A DNA stretch of 64,000 nucleotides from Nicotiana tabacum. Its lineage: Eukaryota; Streptophyta; Magnoliopsida; Solanales; Solanaceae. Within the stretch, counting starts at the first letter, position 1. Each line of letters starts with the position of its first letter. Shown here piece by piece: positions 44,424 to 57,380 of this stretch. The notes beneath the pieces were generated by a model. That model had not been told where the DNA came from. It ran no database searches and was given only the letters and a program-made list of their open reading frames with translations. The translations under genes were made by a program, and so were the position numbers. The stretch spans positions 158,645,436 to 158,709,435 of the forward strand of contig NC_134087.1 in assembly GCF_000715075.1 (NCBI RefSeq), in the 5' to 3' direction.

Positions 44424-47400
44424 TGTCACACCAACTTTTTCACCTACACCCGCAAGGGCGTAAAGGAGTTTTTACACTTAAAGGACAATCAGAACGGGAT
44501 TTAATTATTAAGGTTTAGAGTCGCCACTTGGGAGATTAATGGTGTCCCAAGTCACCGGTTGAATCCTGAACCGAGGAAAACTATGACTCTGTTAACAGTC
44601 CGCGAACCAGAAATCCGAGTAAGGAATTCTGTTAACCCGGGAGAAGGTGTTAGGCCTTCACGGGCTCCGTGGTTCTAGCACGGTCGCTCAACTGTTATTT
44701 TTGGCTTTATCTGATTTCAAAACATGTTTTAACTTATGTTCTTTTTAATCGTAAACCGTTTTTATCGTTATTTTAAAAGAATTGCAACGTCGTGAAAACG
44801 CGTTTCGAACCTCGTCGCAATCAATGCGCCTGTGATTTTCAACACATTTCGACTCCGTTGAGATTTGGATTTGGGTCGCATCAATGCGTACCCGAGTTTA
44901 AGAAGGTAATTTTATTAAAGCCATGCTTAAAGAGTCTAACGTAATATTATTTTGAGGAAGGCCGTGAAATTTGCTAAACGGCCCATCCCGAAGTCTAAAG
45001 TTAATACAATATCTATTGAGGGCCCCGCAATTTGTAGTTTTATTTGGCGAGGCTCGTCTCATTTATTATTTAAAAGGCCAACCTAAAAGAGACTACGATT
45101 TCTATTCACTTTGTCACTAATAATAAAGAAAAAACCATAATTATTTAGCAAGATATGCGGAAATGGATTCAGGACAATTTTATAACACTGGTGGGCATTT
45201 GTACAAGCCCAAACGTAATCAAGGAGCCTAAAGTGAGACCCCATGGTCTCCACATGAGGCTGCAAGTGAAACTCATGAGGCCTGGGCCTTGGGGCAACGG
45301 TCCTATTCAACAGAAGGCGCCCAGTGACTCTAGCTACGCAACAGGCCCAAGAGCAACTCAACATTTGGTCTTCAACCTAATGGTGACTATCTGCAATTAA
45401 TCCAATCTTTTAAAATGAATGAGGTTGCAATTTTCATGAATAACAAGGCAGCAAAGTTTCGACCTTTCACAATTCAATTTCATGTGGACTGGACTAGCTG
45501 CATTACTTCCATTATTTCAAATTAACCATAGGCTAGCAGGAAATTACTAAAACTAACGTGAATTATTTTATTACCTCAACGTGAGATCAATTACAATTAG
45601 TACTTAACTCAAAAAGCTCATATGAATCTACGAAGTAACAATTTAGCCCAGTTAATACAAAACCAGCCCAGATCTAACAATATCAGTGACTTAACTCCTT
45701 AAATAGCGTCGCTTCCAACTCGAACCTAGACAATCTTACAATTAATACTCATGCCCTTCTGAACACAATCCGCATATTCTAATTAGTACCAATAGCGATT
45801 GTCCAAATAGCCTTTCCAAAATCAGTTATAATTTGTGCCATTTTTAAAATTGTGAGAGTTAACCAACGCTAGAAATTATTTCAATAGGCACAAACACACA
45901 ACTAATAGTTCACATGAACAAACTCAATCCAAGCAGTTCATCAGTTCAATACAGTCCAAAATCATTACAAACCTATACTGAAAGTATTGAAACCAACGGA
46001 AATTTTAACAAAATATGTTTCCTCTTCATTTCATTTCAACTGGAGATATACATAGTATCGAGTCTCATGTTAAGTAACTGGAGATGTGAAATACAATAAG
46101 AAGAGGAAGATGATCAGCAGCAATAACAGCCAAAAATAGAAATCAATCAGCCAGTAGCTTAATTCAATAGCCACGAAGAGTTGGAAACCAAATAACACCC
46201 AGGCAATCAACCACAATTTACTATACCCAAATGCAATTGCAATTTGACCAGAAACTACAACACTTAATAATCAACAATCACTCGAAATAGTCTCAAAACA
46301 CCTTTAGATGCCCTAAACACTCAGGTATAGGACAGCACCTGAGAAATCCATGCTACTTATCATCCTAAATGAATTAACTAGTGGAATACTCACATTTGTT
46401 TTCTGATTTTTCAATAGAAATCTAAGATCTAAAAGGAAGTTTTTGAACTTTTACTAATCTGAAATTCAACTATCGACTCAGATCTGCAGAGAAGGCTTTT
46501 AGGGGGATTTTTTAGATGAAGAGCTGACCCCCTTTCACAAGGCAAATGTGATCCCCTTTATAAGCAAACAAACAGTTCCTTATTTTCCTTTTAGTCCCTT
46601 ATGTAATTTCACCCTAGTCCCTTAGTTCTTTTACTTACTCAGCAAGCTAACACACATGTTTATTGATATTCCACTATGACCCCAACCTAGAAACTTCTAG
46701 GGGATACTAGATCACATGCCAAAGAAGCCTTACCCTGATAATAGCCTAATTGCCCCTGTGATTAAGCGATTATCTGACCACACTAAATTACCAAATCAGG
46801 ATTGACAAACTTAAACTATCAAAGCACAAAATTAAACAGCATGCAAAACAAAAAAATTAAACTAAACTGAGTTCCTAGCTTCATTTAAACAAAATTGCTA
46901 AACTAATTGGCGAATTTAAACTAATCAACAAATTAAAGCTAAACCAAAAGCAGATAGGGGGCGACTGAAAACAGAATTAAAAGAGTTTATTGATTTTCAT
47001 ATTACTAATTGTTGCTAGCAAAGTAAAACTAAGATGTTACCACAAGAAAAAATGAAACAAAAGCAATACAACTCACTGATGAAAAGAAAACTCCGGCCAG
47101 TGGTTGTTTCTCCAAATCCCCCAAAATTTCTGACCCGTAACATCCTTAACCACGTGTTTTCATAAGAAAACACCTGGTTAAGGTTGTTAGGGTCTGAAAT
47201 CATGGAGATTTTGCATTAGGGCTTTGGTCAGAAACCTTCGATTTGATATTCGAGCTGTTCCAGGTAGATTCGAGAGATAGGGCTATGCGGGTTGGGTAGA
47301 GGAGGCCCAGGCGGTCACATGGTGTTAATTTGGTGGTGATTGGGTTACTTTGGATTTTGGCCGGAGAATATTTGATCGAAGATTCGACGAGCTAGGATTG

Positions 47401-48019
47401 GATTTGAAGGAAACGGGTGGTGGATCCATGACGAGGGGGAAGAGGAGGTTTCGTGGTGTTATTTTGGTGGTCGATGGCGTAAGTGGTGTTCGCCGACGGT
47501 GGGATTCCGACGAAGTAACAGGGGGTACGAGGAAGATGAACTATGTTTTTAGGGTTTTGGTCATTTTCGGACAATTATATGCAAAATGGGGGAAGAGTCT
47601 TTGGCCGTTGGATTAAACAATTAAAGGCTCAGATCAAATGTAGCTCAAACGACGTCGTTTGGCTAGCCCAGAACTGTACAAGGCGGGGTGGAATTGGATT
47701 GGGTCAATGAGGGCGAATTGGGCCTGATCTGAGGTAGCTTCAATTGGGCGCAAAATTAATCAGAATCTGGCCCATATTGGGCTTCTAATAAAGATCACTC
47801 TTTCTCAAATTGTTTTCTTATTATTTTGTTTCTTTTCCTTGTTATTTCATTTTGTATTTTTGTATTAATTTTTCGGATTTAAAATGCACAAATAAAATGC
47901 AACAGTTACCAGAAAAATGCCACAAAATTCACAGAAGTTGTAAAATCAAGAAAAAATCATTTTGTTTGAATTTATTTTTGGGAATAATTCATATTTAGGG
48001 CAAAAATCACGTGCTCACA
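44424..48019 (-). repeat. 5' LTR of the second Ogre copy
   Basis: On the plus strand it starts TGTCACACCAAC and ends CACGTGCTCACA (3596 bp). The U3 end (47565-48019) is nearly identical to the truncated 3' LTR at 29811-30268. It abuts Athila coding sequence at 48020, so the element inserted into an Athila copy. A minus-strand TATATAATT at about 47573-47581 is a possible TATA box. Confidence 0.88.
47647..47660. promoter_or_regulatory. ACGT-core palindrome in the 5' LTR of the second Ogre copy
   Basis: AAACGACGTCGTTT is a perfect 14-bp palindrome about 70 bp upstream (minus strand) of the possible TATA box. Confidence 0.45.
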
Positions 48020-48020
48020 G

Positions 48021-50064
48021 TCATCCCAATATGATTGGAACCAGCTCGCCAGCCTCATAATCTAGGATAATGAAGTCCGCAGGGAAGATAAATTTCCCAA
48101 TTTGCAGCAACACATCTTCATTCACTCCCTCGGGGTGTGCTATCGACCTATCAGCCACCTGCAACATCACAGTAGTTGGTCTTGGAGCTCCCAGACCCAA
48201 TTTCTTGAACAAGGATAAGGGCATCAAATTTATGGTCGCCCCCAAATCGTAAAGTGCACCACCCACATCAATATTACCAATTCGCACAGGGATGGTGAAG
48301 CTTCCAAGATCCTTAAGCTTTTGAGAGAGCTTGTTTTGGACCCATGAAGTGCACTCCTCAGTAAGTGCAACTGTCTCAAACTCAGTCAATCATCTCGTGT
48401 GAGCCACTATATCTTTTATGTACTTAAAATACTTTGGAATTTCACGAAGTACATCTACCAGGGGAATATTTAATTGAACTTGGCTCATCATAGAGAGAAA
48501 TTTGCTAAATATGCGATCATCATTCTTTTTCTGCAATCTCTGGGGGAAAGGTGGTGGTGGCCTTGTAGCCTCCACTGGCTCTGAAGTTGCATCATTTTTC
48601 TTTGATTCGTGTGTCGCCTTAGGAATCAGCTCCCCCTCAGGTATAAGCTTGTCTTTTCTCTTCTTTGACACTTCCTATAGTTCCCTTCCGTTTCTGAGTG
48701 TAACTGCATTAACTTGAGGCTTCTTATCTGTATCACTAGGGAGAGCGCCTGCAGGTCTAGTATTTTGATTTGTTGCTAACTTCCCCATTTGCCTCTTAAG
48801 ATTTCTGAAATCGGTTCTGAGTTGTTGATTGTCAATCAACAACTTTTTCAGCAAGTCATTCGTACTTTCTTCCATTTGTTGGGTGGCTTCTGAGGTTGAT
48901 TGAAAGTTCCTTGGGGTCTGTAATGATTCTGATTCGGCTGATTTCCACCCTATGAGACGTTGGGATGATTCTTCCAATTTGTATTGTAAGTGTTCCCATA
49001 TTGTGCATGCTAATTTATTGGACCTCTGCTCTGTTGCCCCACATAGTATATGGATTCAGGATTTGTGGGGAACATGTCACTCATATGATTGTCGCCACAT
49101 AGTTTGCAACAAATAGACATTTGTTGTACATGTTGCATTGGTTGTGTTTGTTACATTGTCATTCTATTCATCTGATTTGCCAATTTTGCGATATCGGCTC
49201 TCATGGATGAAAAGTCATCAAGCTCAATCAACCCGGCTGCTTTCTATTTAATTTCCCTTCGTGAATCACCATCACCATTCCAATTATGATCATTAGCAGT
49301 GAAGTTATTTAGCAAGATTTGGATTTCACTATATGGCCTAGCCATGCAACTACCCCCACAAGCTGAATCAAGATTCATCTTTGATGCATCATCTAGCCCA
49401 TTAACAAAAGTGTGACACAATACCTCGTCAGTATGACAATGATGTGGACAGTCTCTGAGTAGCTTCTTGTATCTTTCCCATGCTTGACGAAGTGTCTTGC
49501 CATCCCGTTGTTCGAACCCAAGAGTCTAACTCCTCAATGACTTTGTCTTCTTAGTGGGGAAAGCTTGATTAAGAATTTCCTTGCTAGATCATCCCAAGTG
49601 CGGATTGAGTTCGCGGGCTCCTTTTGCAAACATTCCTTTGCTTCCCCAAGCAGTGAAAAGGGGAAAAGTGTCAACCTGACATAGTCCTTGGAAACATTCG
49701 GATAATTGTAAGTGTCTGTAATTTCCAAGAAATTCTGAATATGCCTTTGCGGGTCTTCATGAGGTAGACCCACATATTTCCCTGCGGACTGAATCAGCTG
49801 CACCATGTATTGTTTGAGTTCAAAGTTCCCTGTGATATCAGGCTTCACAATAGTCTGAGTCATATTAGCAAGACTGGGCCTTGCGGCTTCAATCACCGCA
49901 GGCTCTTCATTACCTGCCATCTCTATTGCCTGTGGTTGAACTACGATGTCCAACTCTCTTTCAATTCTAGTTCTAGCTTTGACTTCCCTCATCACTCTAT
50001 GAAGTGTTCGTTCAATTTCAGGATCAAGAGAAAGGAGATTGTTTGCACTTCTACTCCTCCGCAT
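48021..50064 (-). pseudogene. Athila gag and protease start
   Basis: gag starts at ATG 50064 (MRRSRSANNLLSLD). It contains the Athila capsid region (HEDPQRHIQNFLEITDTY, LTLFPFSLLGEAKECLQ, IRTWDDLARKFLIKL) and, near 49110, a damaged zinc knuckle SICCKLCGDNHMSDMF in which the last Cys is lost. Protease follows with ALYDLGATINLMPLSLFKKL at about 48240 and VMLQVADRSIAHPEG. Frame changes lie near 49535, 48975 and 48672, with further stops near 49245, 49155 and 48390. The frame is truncated by the Ogre insertion at 48020. Confidence 0.9.
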
Positions 50065-50166
50065 TTAAGAGAAGAGCCTATGTTAACACAAACAAGGTAA
50101 ACTGAAAATTAAACTTGAATAAACAACTAATAAAAGCTCAATTCAGTCAAGTAGCTAATTTCTAAG

Positions 50167-50184
50167 TCCCCGACAACGGCGCCA
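50167..50184 (-). other. Athila primer-binding site
   Basis: The minus strand reads TGGCGCCGTTGTCGGGGA, the aspartate-tRNA type primer site of Athila elements, six bases after the LTR. Confidence 0.9.
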
Positions 50185-50190
50185 AAAACT

Positions 50191-51504
50191 TGTTGCGACC
50201 AAAAACACTCACGCAAGTGCACGTGATCGTCAAGTAATAAAGTAGTGAGTAGAGTATCATTCCCACGGAGACTTGTGATTAACTATTGACTGATTCAAAC
50301 TCAATTAACTTATCGATCCAAGAGATTTTTCACAAATTATAGACGTAACTAATTCACTACCTAAAACTATCAAGCAATGAATTAACTAGAAAGCAACCAA
50401 ACAAATAACAATTTCAAATAACAATCAGTAGGAGAGAATATTCCAGGGTCACAGGCTAGATGACAATCGTGTTGCATTCTTGGCTTAAAATAACTAATTG
50501 ATTTATTTGGATTGTTGATTGACAGGGTTTATATTACTCATAAGAATCTATCGAGTCCTTACTCGCTATTTAAGTTAACTTAGTGCCCATATGTCTATGG
50601 AATTAAGATTAACACGAATGCATTTACAATTCCTGTATTTCAACCAAGCAAGGAAATAAGGTATATGTCTATCCTAATTGCGAATATGTTCCCCGATGCC
50701 CGGGTTCAAGAACTTACTCTATTTAATTCTATATGCAATCTAGAATTCCCACTTTCGAGTTCAACTCTAGATTCGTAGATAGTATTACGCTGTTAGCTAC
50801 TTAGCAAAATAATTAAAAACGGAATTAAATAAACAATCCAATATGATAAAATCAACTTCGTCAAATTAAACTTCAAACATAAACATTCATGTTTTACACA
50901 TGATCCTAGAACAATAGGGTTCTTAGCCACACATGCTTATGGTAACAATTTCATGTAATTCTCGAGAATACATAAAAATCAATAAAAGAAGGAAAATGTA
51001 AGAACTCAAGATGAATTCCGTGATTCTCAAGCTTTGTTGTGGCTTTTTCTCCTTTTCCCCGAAGTTAGTTAACCTAAAAGAGGTGTTTTTGGCTTATATA
51101 TTGCGTACAGAAGTCGTGGGCCAAAGTTCTCCTAATCCTAGTCCGAATATGCTTCAGGGATTGATGCTGGGGTGGATGCTTCGCATCCACCCTTTGTTCC
51201 TCCATCTCGGCTTTTCCCAGGTGCGGATGCTATGGGAATGCTATGGGCTGACTTCACTACTAAGGGGTGCACCAAAATTCTTTTTTCCAAGGTTGGATGC
51301 GACGCATCCAACCTCTTTTCCGATAGTGGGAACATCTTTTCTTCATATTTTTGTACTCCGAATACCCTATATCATCACACACAACTGTATTAGTCATAAA
51401 ACCAATAATTAAACCATGTTGGGCATTTTTAACACTAAATAGCAACAAAAAGCGGTTAAAACATGGGTAAAGTAGTATCAAAACATATAGAAATATGCCC
51501 AACA
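50191..51504 (-). repeat. Athila 5' LTR
   Basis: On the plus strand it starts TGTTGCGACC and ends ATGCCCAACA (1314 bp). On the element's strand it begins TGTTGGGCATATTTC. The inner end resembles the plus-strand LTR end near 23090-23131. Confidence 0.85.
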
Positions 51505-51894
51505 TCAACAGGCCTGTTCCAACTCCCAGAATCAAAATCTGACCCAGATATCAAAAAGTCCACGCTGGGTCAAACTTTCCAAAATTCACCCAAATTTTCA
51601 ACTTTCGTCAATTAACGCCGAAATAACCTACAGACCTCCAAAACAACATCTGGACTCCCTCCTAAGACCAAAATCACCCTACGGAGCTATTGGAACTATC
51701 AAAAATCCATCCGGAGTCGTCTTCACACAATTCAAACTACGATCAATTCCTACGACTTGAACTTCTATATTAGGATGACTCCAAAACCAAAAACCAAACC
51801 TCCCGGCTAGCCATATAACCATATAATGAGATAGAGGAAGCAATAAATTGGGGTTCATGGCTAATACTCTCAAAACGACTGCCGGGTGGTTATA
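51505..51894 (-). repeat. Tekay LTR fragment
   Basis: This matches, with divergence, the end of the Tekay LTRs at 12535 and 20364: GTCGTCTTCACACAA, then ACTCCAAAACC and the terminal AAAACGACTGCCGGGTGGTTATA. The Athila element appears to have inserted into it. Confidence 0.6.
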
Positions 51895-52424
51895 GGTTTT
51901 GGAGCCTTATTTCCATTATCAAAACATGATCCTTGTAGTTGGGGGATGTCAACTATATTAAGCTAAAATCGTTGTTTGTATGGTGTAAGCACGTGATTTT
52001 TGCTTCACGGACAGTCACTCCAAAAGAAATAGTAACAAAGGACCTCGCTGTACAATTTTCAATTTTCCGTAACGTGTGCTGCTAGTCATATGTGGGTCTG
52101 TCCATTTTGTCCATTTTTTTACATTATTAAACAAAGTACAAAATGTGTATGATCTGGTAATTAGACCATAATTCATTCAGTAAAAGAAAAATTCACAAAA
52201 ATATTCTAGGGTGCGATTTAACCTATTTAAATATTTTGATAATTATGTTTGTTTGAATTTCATTTTTTATTTTTAGTTTTAAGATTAGAAAAAAAGAAGA
52301 AAAGAAAAAAAAAGAAAAAAGGGAGAAAAGAATGAAGAAAACGGTTTGGGCCAAGGAAATAAACCAAAAATAGGCCCAAACCAATTCGATCAGGTCCAGT
52401 CCAAAACCGGCTACCCAGGCATCT

Positions 52425-52446
52425 CCTGAAACGACGTCGTTTCAGG
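52425..52446. promoter_or_regulatory. 22-bp ACGT-core palindrome upstream of the LTR TATA box
   Basis: A perfect 22-bp palindrome is centred on GACGTC (arms CCTGAAAC and GTTTCAGG around GACGTC). It lies 220 bp upstream of the TATA box. The core AAACGACGTCGTTT recurs in the other Ogre LTRs. Confidence 0.5.
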
Positions 52447-52665
52447 CAAATCAATCCGAGCCGTCCGTCCCAGCCGATCCAACGGTTCAGGACCTCTTTC
52501 AGCGACCCATGTTCAAACCCGACCCAATAACCAATCCGACCCAACCCCTCACTTAAACCAAACGACCCCGTTTAACTATCAAACGACCCCGTCCCATTTC
52601 TCAGCATCAGATCTAAGCCGTTGAGATCATCTGATCTAACGGCTCAGATCCGATCAACCTCACCA

Positions 52666-52673
52666 TATATAAA
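52666..52673 (+). promoter_or_regulatory. TATA box of the plus-strand Ogre LTR
   Basis: TATATAAA lies in the context CTCACCATATATAAACCTTCC. A C-rich leader starts about 30 bp downstream. Confidence 0.65.
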
Positions 52674-55269
52674 CCTTCCCTTACACCCCACGCCCCCTAT
52701 CCGAACCCCACCCCTCACTCGTCTCCTTCCCTGAACCCTGAAACCCCCAAACCCTAGCAGCCGCCCTAGTCTCCTTCGCCATTAAAGCCGGCGGCACGAA
52801 CGCCGGTGACCACCCCCTGAACACCCTAAGACCCCCTCACTCCCCTGAACACGAATCCACTAACCACGAACCTCGAATCATCTCCTATCGTCTCGAATCT
52901 GGATTTGAAGATTCGAGACAAAACCCGGATCTATGCCAAACCATCCCATCTTCATACCAGACACTCCCCTGACCTTCCTCGTGACCAAACCAAGCTTGGT
53001 TTGGTCCGAATCTACCCACAACTCCTAAAAATCCAGATCTGGAAATCCAGAACTTGAAACACATGCACCTGGGGAACCCGGCCAGTTTTGACATGGGTTT
53101 GAGGTCTAATAGACCTTAATCAAGGTGTTCTCATGTGAGAACACCCTGATTAAAGTTTGTTCGGCCTCAAAAATTCGAAGTTGAATCAGATTTGGGTCTG
53201 TTTGATTTAAACATTTTGGTAAGTTTTCCTTTCTTTTGTTTTATTTCTAAATAAGTTGTTAGCATATCTCTTTGTGTTTGGTTGTTATTTTTTGTTATTT
53301 TTTCATTCGGATTTCTTCATCTCTGTAAAGACCTTTTATTTGGTCGATTGGTTTCTGTGTATGATTTAAATGTATCCTATGATAAGCATGTCCGATTAGT
53401 ATAGTCGTCGCATGAATAAACTTATATAGGTTCCTAGTGACTGACCAAGTTGTCCGAAGCCCTTTAGGTCCCTGAACATATTGTTTGTGTGAGCGACTGA
53501 TTATTACCTGCTATAATTAGTATAGTCGACTCGATAAATGTCGTTGATTAGTTTCTATAACTAATGAATCAAACGAGCTAATAATGTCGCATGACTAATT
53601 GATACTTTGCCACTGATTGAAGGCCCCAACATTGTTTGAAATAGTTTGTTTGCATTGAAAAATGACTGAAAGGTTCAGTCTAGGCAGTCCTGAATTTGAA
53701 ACTTTCATCAGTTCAAAAATGCCCTGATGCGGCAAAGGGTCAAGACAGTGGTAACCAGGGTTTAACAGGGGTAGTCTGGGGTTTGCAAAGGACAAAAATG
53801 ATTAGTTTAAATGAGCTGACAAGTAGGGTACTAATTTGGGATTAAATTAATGCCAATGGGGAACAAGACATAAGAGTATGGGACTTAAATTGAATAAAAA
53901 ATGAGGCCCATAACTCCTGATTAAACAAAACCAGGCGTGGGAATAAAGGGGGGCTGACACCAAAAGATGCTTAGGGATGGGCTTTAAAGAGTATGGGCAG
54001 GCTGCAAGTTGCAGCAAAAAAGGGCAGCTTAACTGCACTGGTTTTTGGCTTATAAATAAGCCATTTTGAGAACTTAAACGGGGGCTGGAGTTTTTTGAGT
54101 CTTAGGCTGGACTTTTAGTCTTCGGAAAAAAAGAGAAAACAAAAGGTTGGAATTTTTAGTCTTAAGGCTGGAATCTTTAAGTCTTAAGAAAGAGTGGTGA
54201 GTTTAAAAGAAAAGATTGAAAACATAAGAGAGGCTCGAGTAAGACATTGTAACCAAACACTGCCTGAAAGGGGTATAAGAATGCATTTTGGTCAATCTGT
54301 CTTGGCCCAGTTCTGTTGCTTGCATTGACTGAGTTGTTTGTGGTTGATTAAACTGGTGGTTTTACTGCATTTGAACCCTCAGTTACTGCTGCTATTTCTT
54401 TACTCTTTCCTGAGATTACTGGCTTGGCACTCGACTACTTGCTAGTCCTTGTATTCTGGGAGATCATTGTTGGTTGTCTGTGGCTATGGAAAACATTTGG
54501 TTTAGTTGGTTGTTGCTGTGTTGTTGCTGAGTATCTGTTGTTGCTGTGTTTACTGCATACTGCCTAGCTGATCATTCCTTCCTTCTTTGTCCTCCATACC
54601 AGGTACACAATTACACTACCAATGTAACTCGAAAGTTTGAGCAATGAGTATAAAAGAGAAGATCTGCAGATGTTGTTTATATACATGTACTGTTGTGTTG
54701 AACGTCATGTAATGTCTAATAGCTCATATTTTGGGATACTGAAGTTAGCTAACAAGCCTAGTTGAGGTCAATATAGGGTATCGAATGATAATTATATATG
54801 TATACTGTTAGATAAAAGTGGTCTCAATGAATTAGGTTGCATCTCAGATTTAGTTTACTTTGCCATATATGCTGTAATGTAGTCCAAGCATGAAACTTGT
54901 ACACTGTAAATTAAGTTCTTTCCTTTCCAATAAATTGCCATATATGACTCTTAAAATCATGTTTCAAGATAAAGAACACAAATTCAGGGCCTCAACCTCA
55001 TGAAGGTCGAGCCCAGGTCGAAGACAGACCAGGCAGGCCTGCATCGAACGAGCAGTGGCCCAGGTCTGGCCAACCGCGCGTGGGCTGGATTTGGGCCCAT
55101 GATTATTTGTTTGGCCGACTGTGCACGCAGCTTCGGTCCCGATTTGTTAAGCATTTCCGAATCCCATTACAAACAACTTGCAAGCATGTAATTAATTAGG
55201 ATTATCTACTATTTTCAATTGATAGAGACAAACACGACAAGAAACGCAGTTGCTATAGGATATCCTTTT

Positions 55270-55910
55270 AAAATAAGAACGAGATGAGCCTCGATGAAAA
55301 ATAAACAAAACGCGCATATGAGGGGCCCTTGTTAAATGTATATTATTGAAACATTTAGTTTCCAGGACGGGTTGTTTAGCAAATCTCACAACCCTCCTAA
55401 AATACAACACGTTAGTCTCTTTAGGACACGCTTTAATAAACCTTACCGTCTTAAACTCGGGTGCACATTTATGTGACCCAAATCCAAATCTCGACGGATT
55501 CGAAATGTATTTCTAATTACGGGTACATTGATTGTGACGTGGTTCGAGATGCGTGTCCATGACGTTGCAATTTCATTTTTAAAAAAAAAAATAATAAGAA
55601 TGAGATGAGCCTCGCCAAATAAAATACCAATTGCGGGGCCTTCAGTAAATATTTGCTTTAAAAATTTATTTGGACTTCGGGATGGACCGTTTAGTAAAAT
55701 TCCACGGTCCTACCCAAAATAAATACGCTAGTCGCTTTAGGCGCGCCTTTAATAATTTAATTTCCTTAAACTCGGGTGCACATTGATGTGACCCAAATCC
55801 AAATCTCAACGGAGTCAAAGCGTGTCGATGACCACGGGTACATTGATTGTAACGTGGTTCGAGATACATTTTATAACGTTGCAATTCTTGATAAAAATAA
55901 CGGTAAATGA
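55270..55910 (+). repeat. 321-bp tandem duplication in the Ogre LTR
   Basis: TAAGAA(C/T)GAGATGAGCCTCG occurs at 55274 and 55595. CTTAAACTCGGGTGCACATT and the following GTGACCCAAATCCAAATCTC are likewise present twice. The other two full LTRs have this block once. Confidence 0.85.
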
Positions 55911-56256
55911 TAAAAGCGGTTGAAAGATAAAATTTGCACATAAGTTCGTATTGTATTTAAAATCAGATAATCAAGCCGAATATAACAGTTGAGCGACCGT
56001 GCTAGAACCACGGAATTCGGGAATGCCTAACACCTTCTCCCGGGTTAACAGAATTCCTTATCCGGATTTCTGGTACGCAGACTGTAATATAGAGTCATTC
56101 TTTTCCTCGATTTGGGATTAAAATTGGTGACTTGGGACACCCTAAATCCCCCAAGTGGCGACTCTGAAATAAATAAACTCATCCCGTTTCGATTGTCCTT
56201 TAATTGGAAAAAACTCCCCTGCGCCCCTCGCGGGTGCGGAAAAGGGAGGTGTGACA

Positions 56257-57380
56257 GCTCTGGCGACTCTGCTGGGGACCTTATACCCAGAACCACTGGT
56301 TCAGGGTTAAGAATTCGAGCTTAGAATAATTGTTATTATTTGGCTTTATTTATTATCTGATTATTACATGTTCTGAGCCTAATGTGCTAAATGCTGCTTT
56401 TACCGCTTTGATATTATTTGAACTGTATATAAACTGTGCCGAAACCTTTCTCTTCTTACCTCCGGGGATGTGCTCACTGGTTGGGACTCCCTATTCTGTT
56501 AGTGTCATACCCTAAATAAAAAGAGGCTCGGAAAGTTTCTAAGCCGGCTGGCCTTTTGGTTCCCGGAAAGGAGCTCCTTCCTCAGCTCGAGTTGTCCGCT
56601 CGGGTACACTGTCTAGAACACCGACCCAGGTTTTGAACATAGAATAACGTGACTTCATGCCGGATCCCTAGTAGGAACGCTTATTTGCATCATGTTGCAT
56701 ATGACTTAGGGGACTCAACACAGGGGTTGGGTCCGTCTAGGACTAGCAACCTGATATGAAAAGACCATTCTGATGCATCCTATTGTTTTCCGTACATTTA
56801 TTTGTCTCATGCCCGCATGCTGACCGGTGTTTGGAATATTGTGAAAAAAAGGGGAAATAACGGTTAGGAATTGATTGTTTATTGTTGAAAAAAAAAAGAA
56901 AAACAAATACTGTCAAAACTCTGCCAAAATTTTGAAAAAAAGTCGTTGTTCTGTTTTTCAAAAAATAAAATATCAATAGAAATATAGAGTTTGTCTTGTC
57001 ATAAAAATTAATAAAAAAAAAAAGAGAGATCTTATTTTTAAAATGGTTTTTTATGAAAATAATAATAAAAAGAGTCTTGTGTTGTCTTTACTTTTATTAT
57101 TTGTTGCAAATATATGTATATATATATATATATCAAAAATTCAAAAGTTTTGCTTTACTTCAAAATGTATATATATCTTTATTTGTGGCAAAAGTATTTG
57201 TCTTGCTAAAGGTCTAGAAAAGTCCTTTCAGGCTCCCAGTTTTCGAAAACAAAAATCCAAAATATTTTCCGTTATTGACTTCTTTAGAAAGTTTTTATAT
57301 ATATATACGAAAATTCACAAAAATCGCATATATTTTTGTTTTATCAGGATAAGTGTCGTTTGTTAAAATCTTATTAATAA
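56257..57380 (+). other. 5' UTR of the plus-strand Ogre
   Basis: Non-coding leader from the primer site to ORF1, A/T-rich in its second half with short (TA)n runs near 57118-57133 and 57297-57307. I could not find the stem-loop module that the second copy carries in its 5' UTR. Confidence 0.75.
56261..56278 (+). other. Ogre primer-binding site (plus-strand element)
   Basis: TGGCGACTCTGCTGGGGA lies four bases after the LTR, identical to the site at 44402-44419. Confidence 0.88.

Larger units (their letters stand above)
48020..51504 (-). mobile_element. Athila Ty3/gypsy element, 5' part
   Basis: This is the minus-strand 5' end of an Athila element: LTR 50191-51504, Asp-type primer site, short leader, gag and the start of protease. 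It is cut at 48020 by the Ogre LTR. The rest of the element should lie on the far side of the Ogre insertion but is not present in the window, so sequence has been lost. Only LTR, primer site, gag and protease can be described. Confidence 0.85.
51984..56256 (+). repeat. 5' LTR of the plus-strand Ogre
   Basis: It starts TGTAAGCACGTGATTTTTGC and ends GGGAGGTGTGACA (4273 bp). The G-box CACGTG lies at the very start (51990-51995), as at the U3 end of the other Ogre LTRs. It carries an internal 321-bp tandem duplication. Confidence 0.9.
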
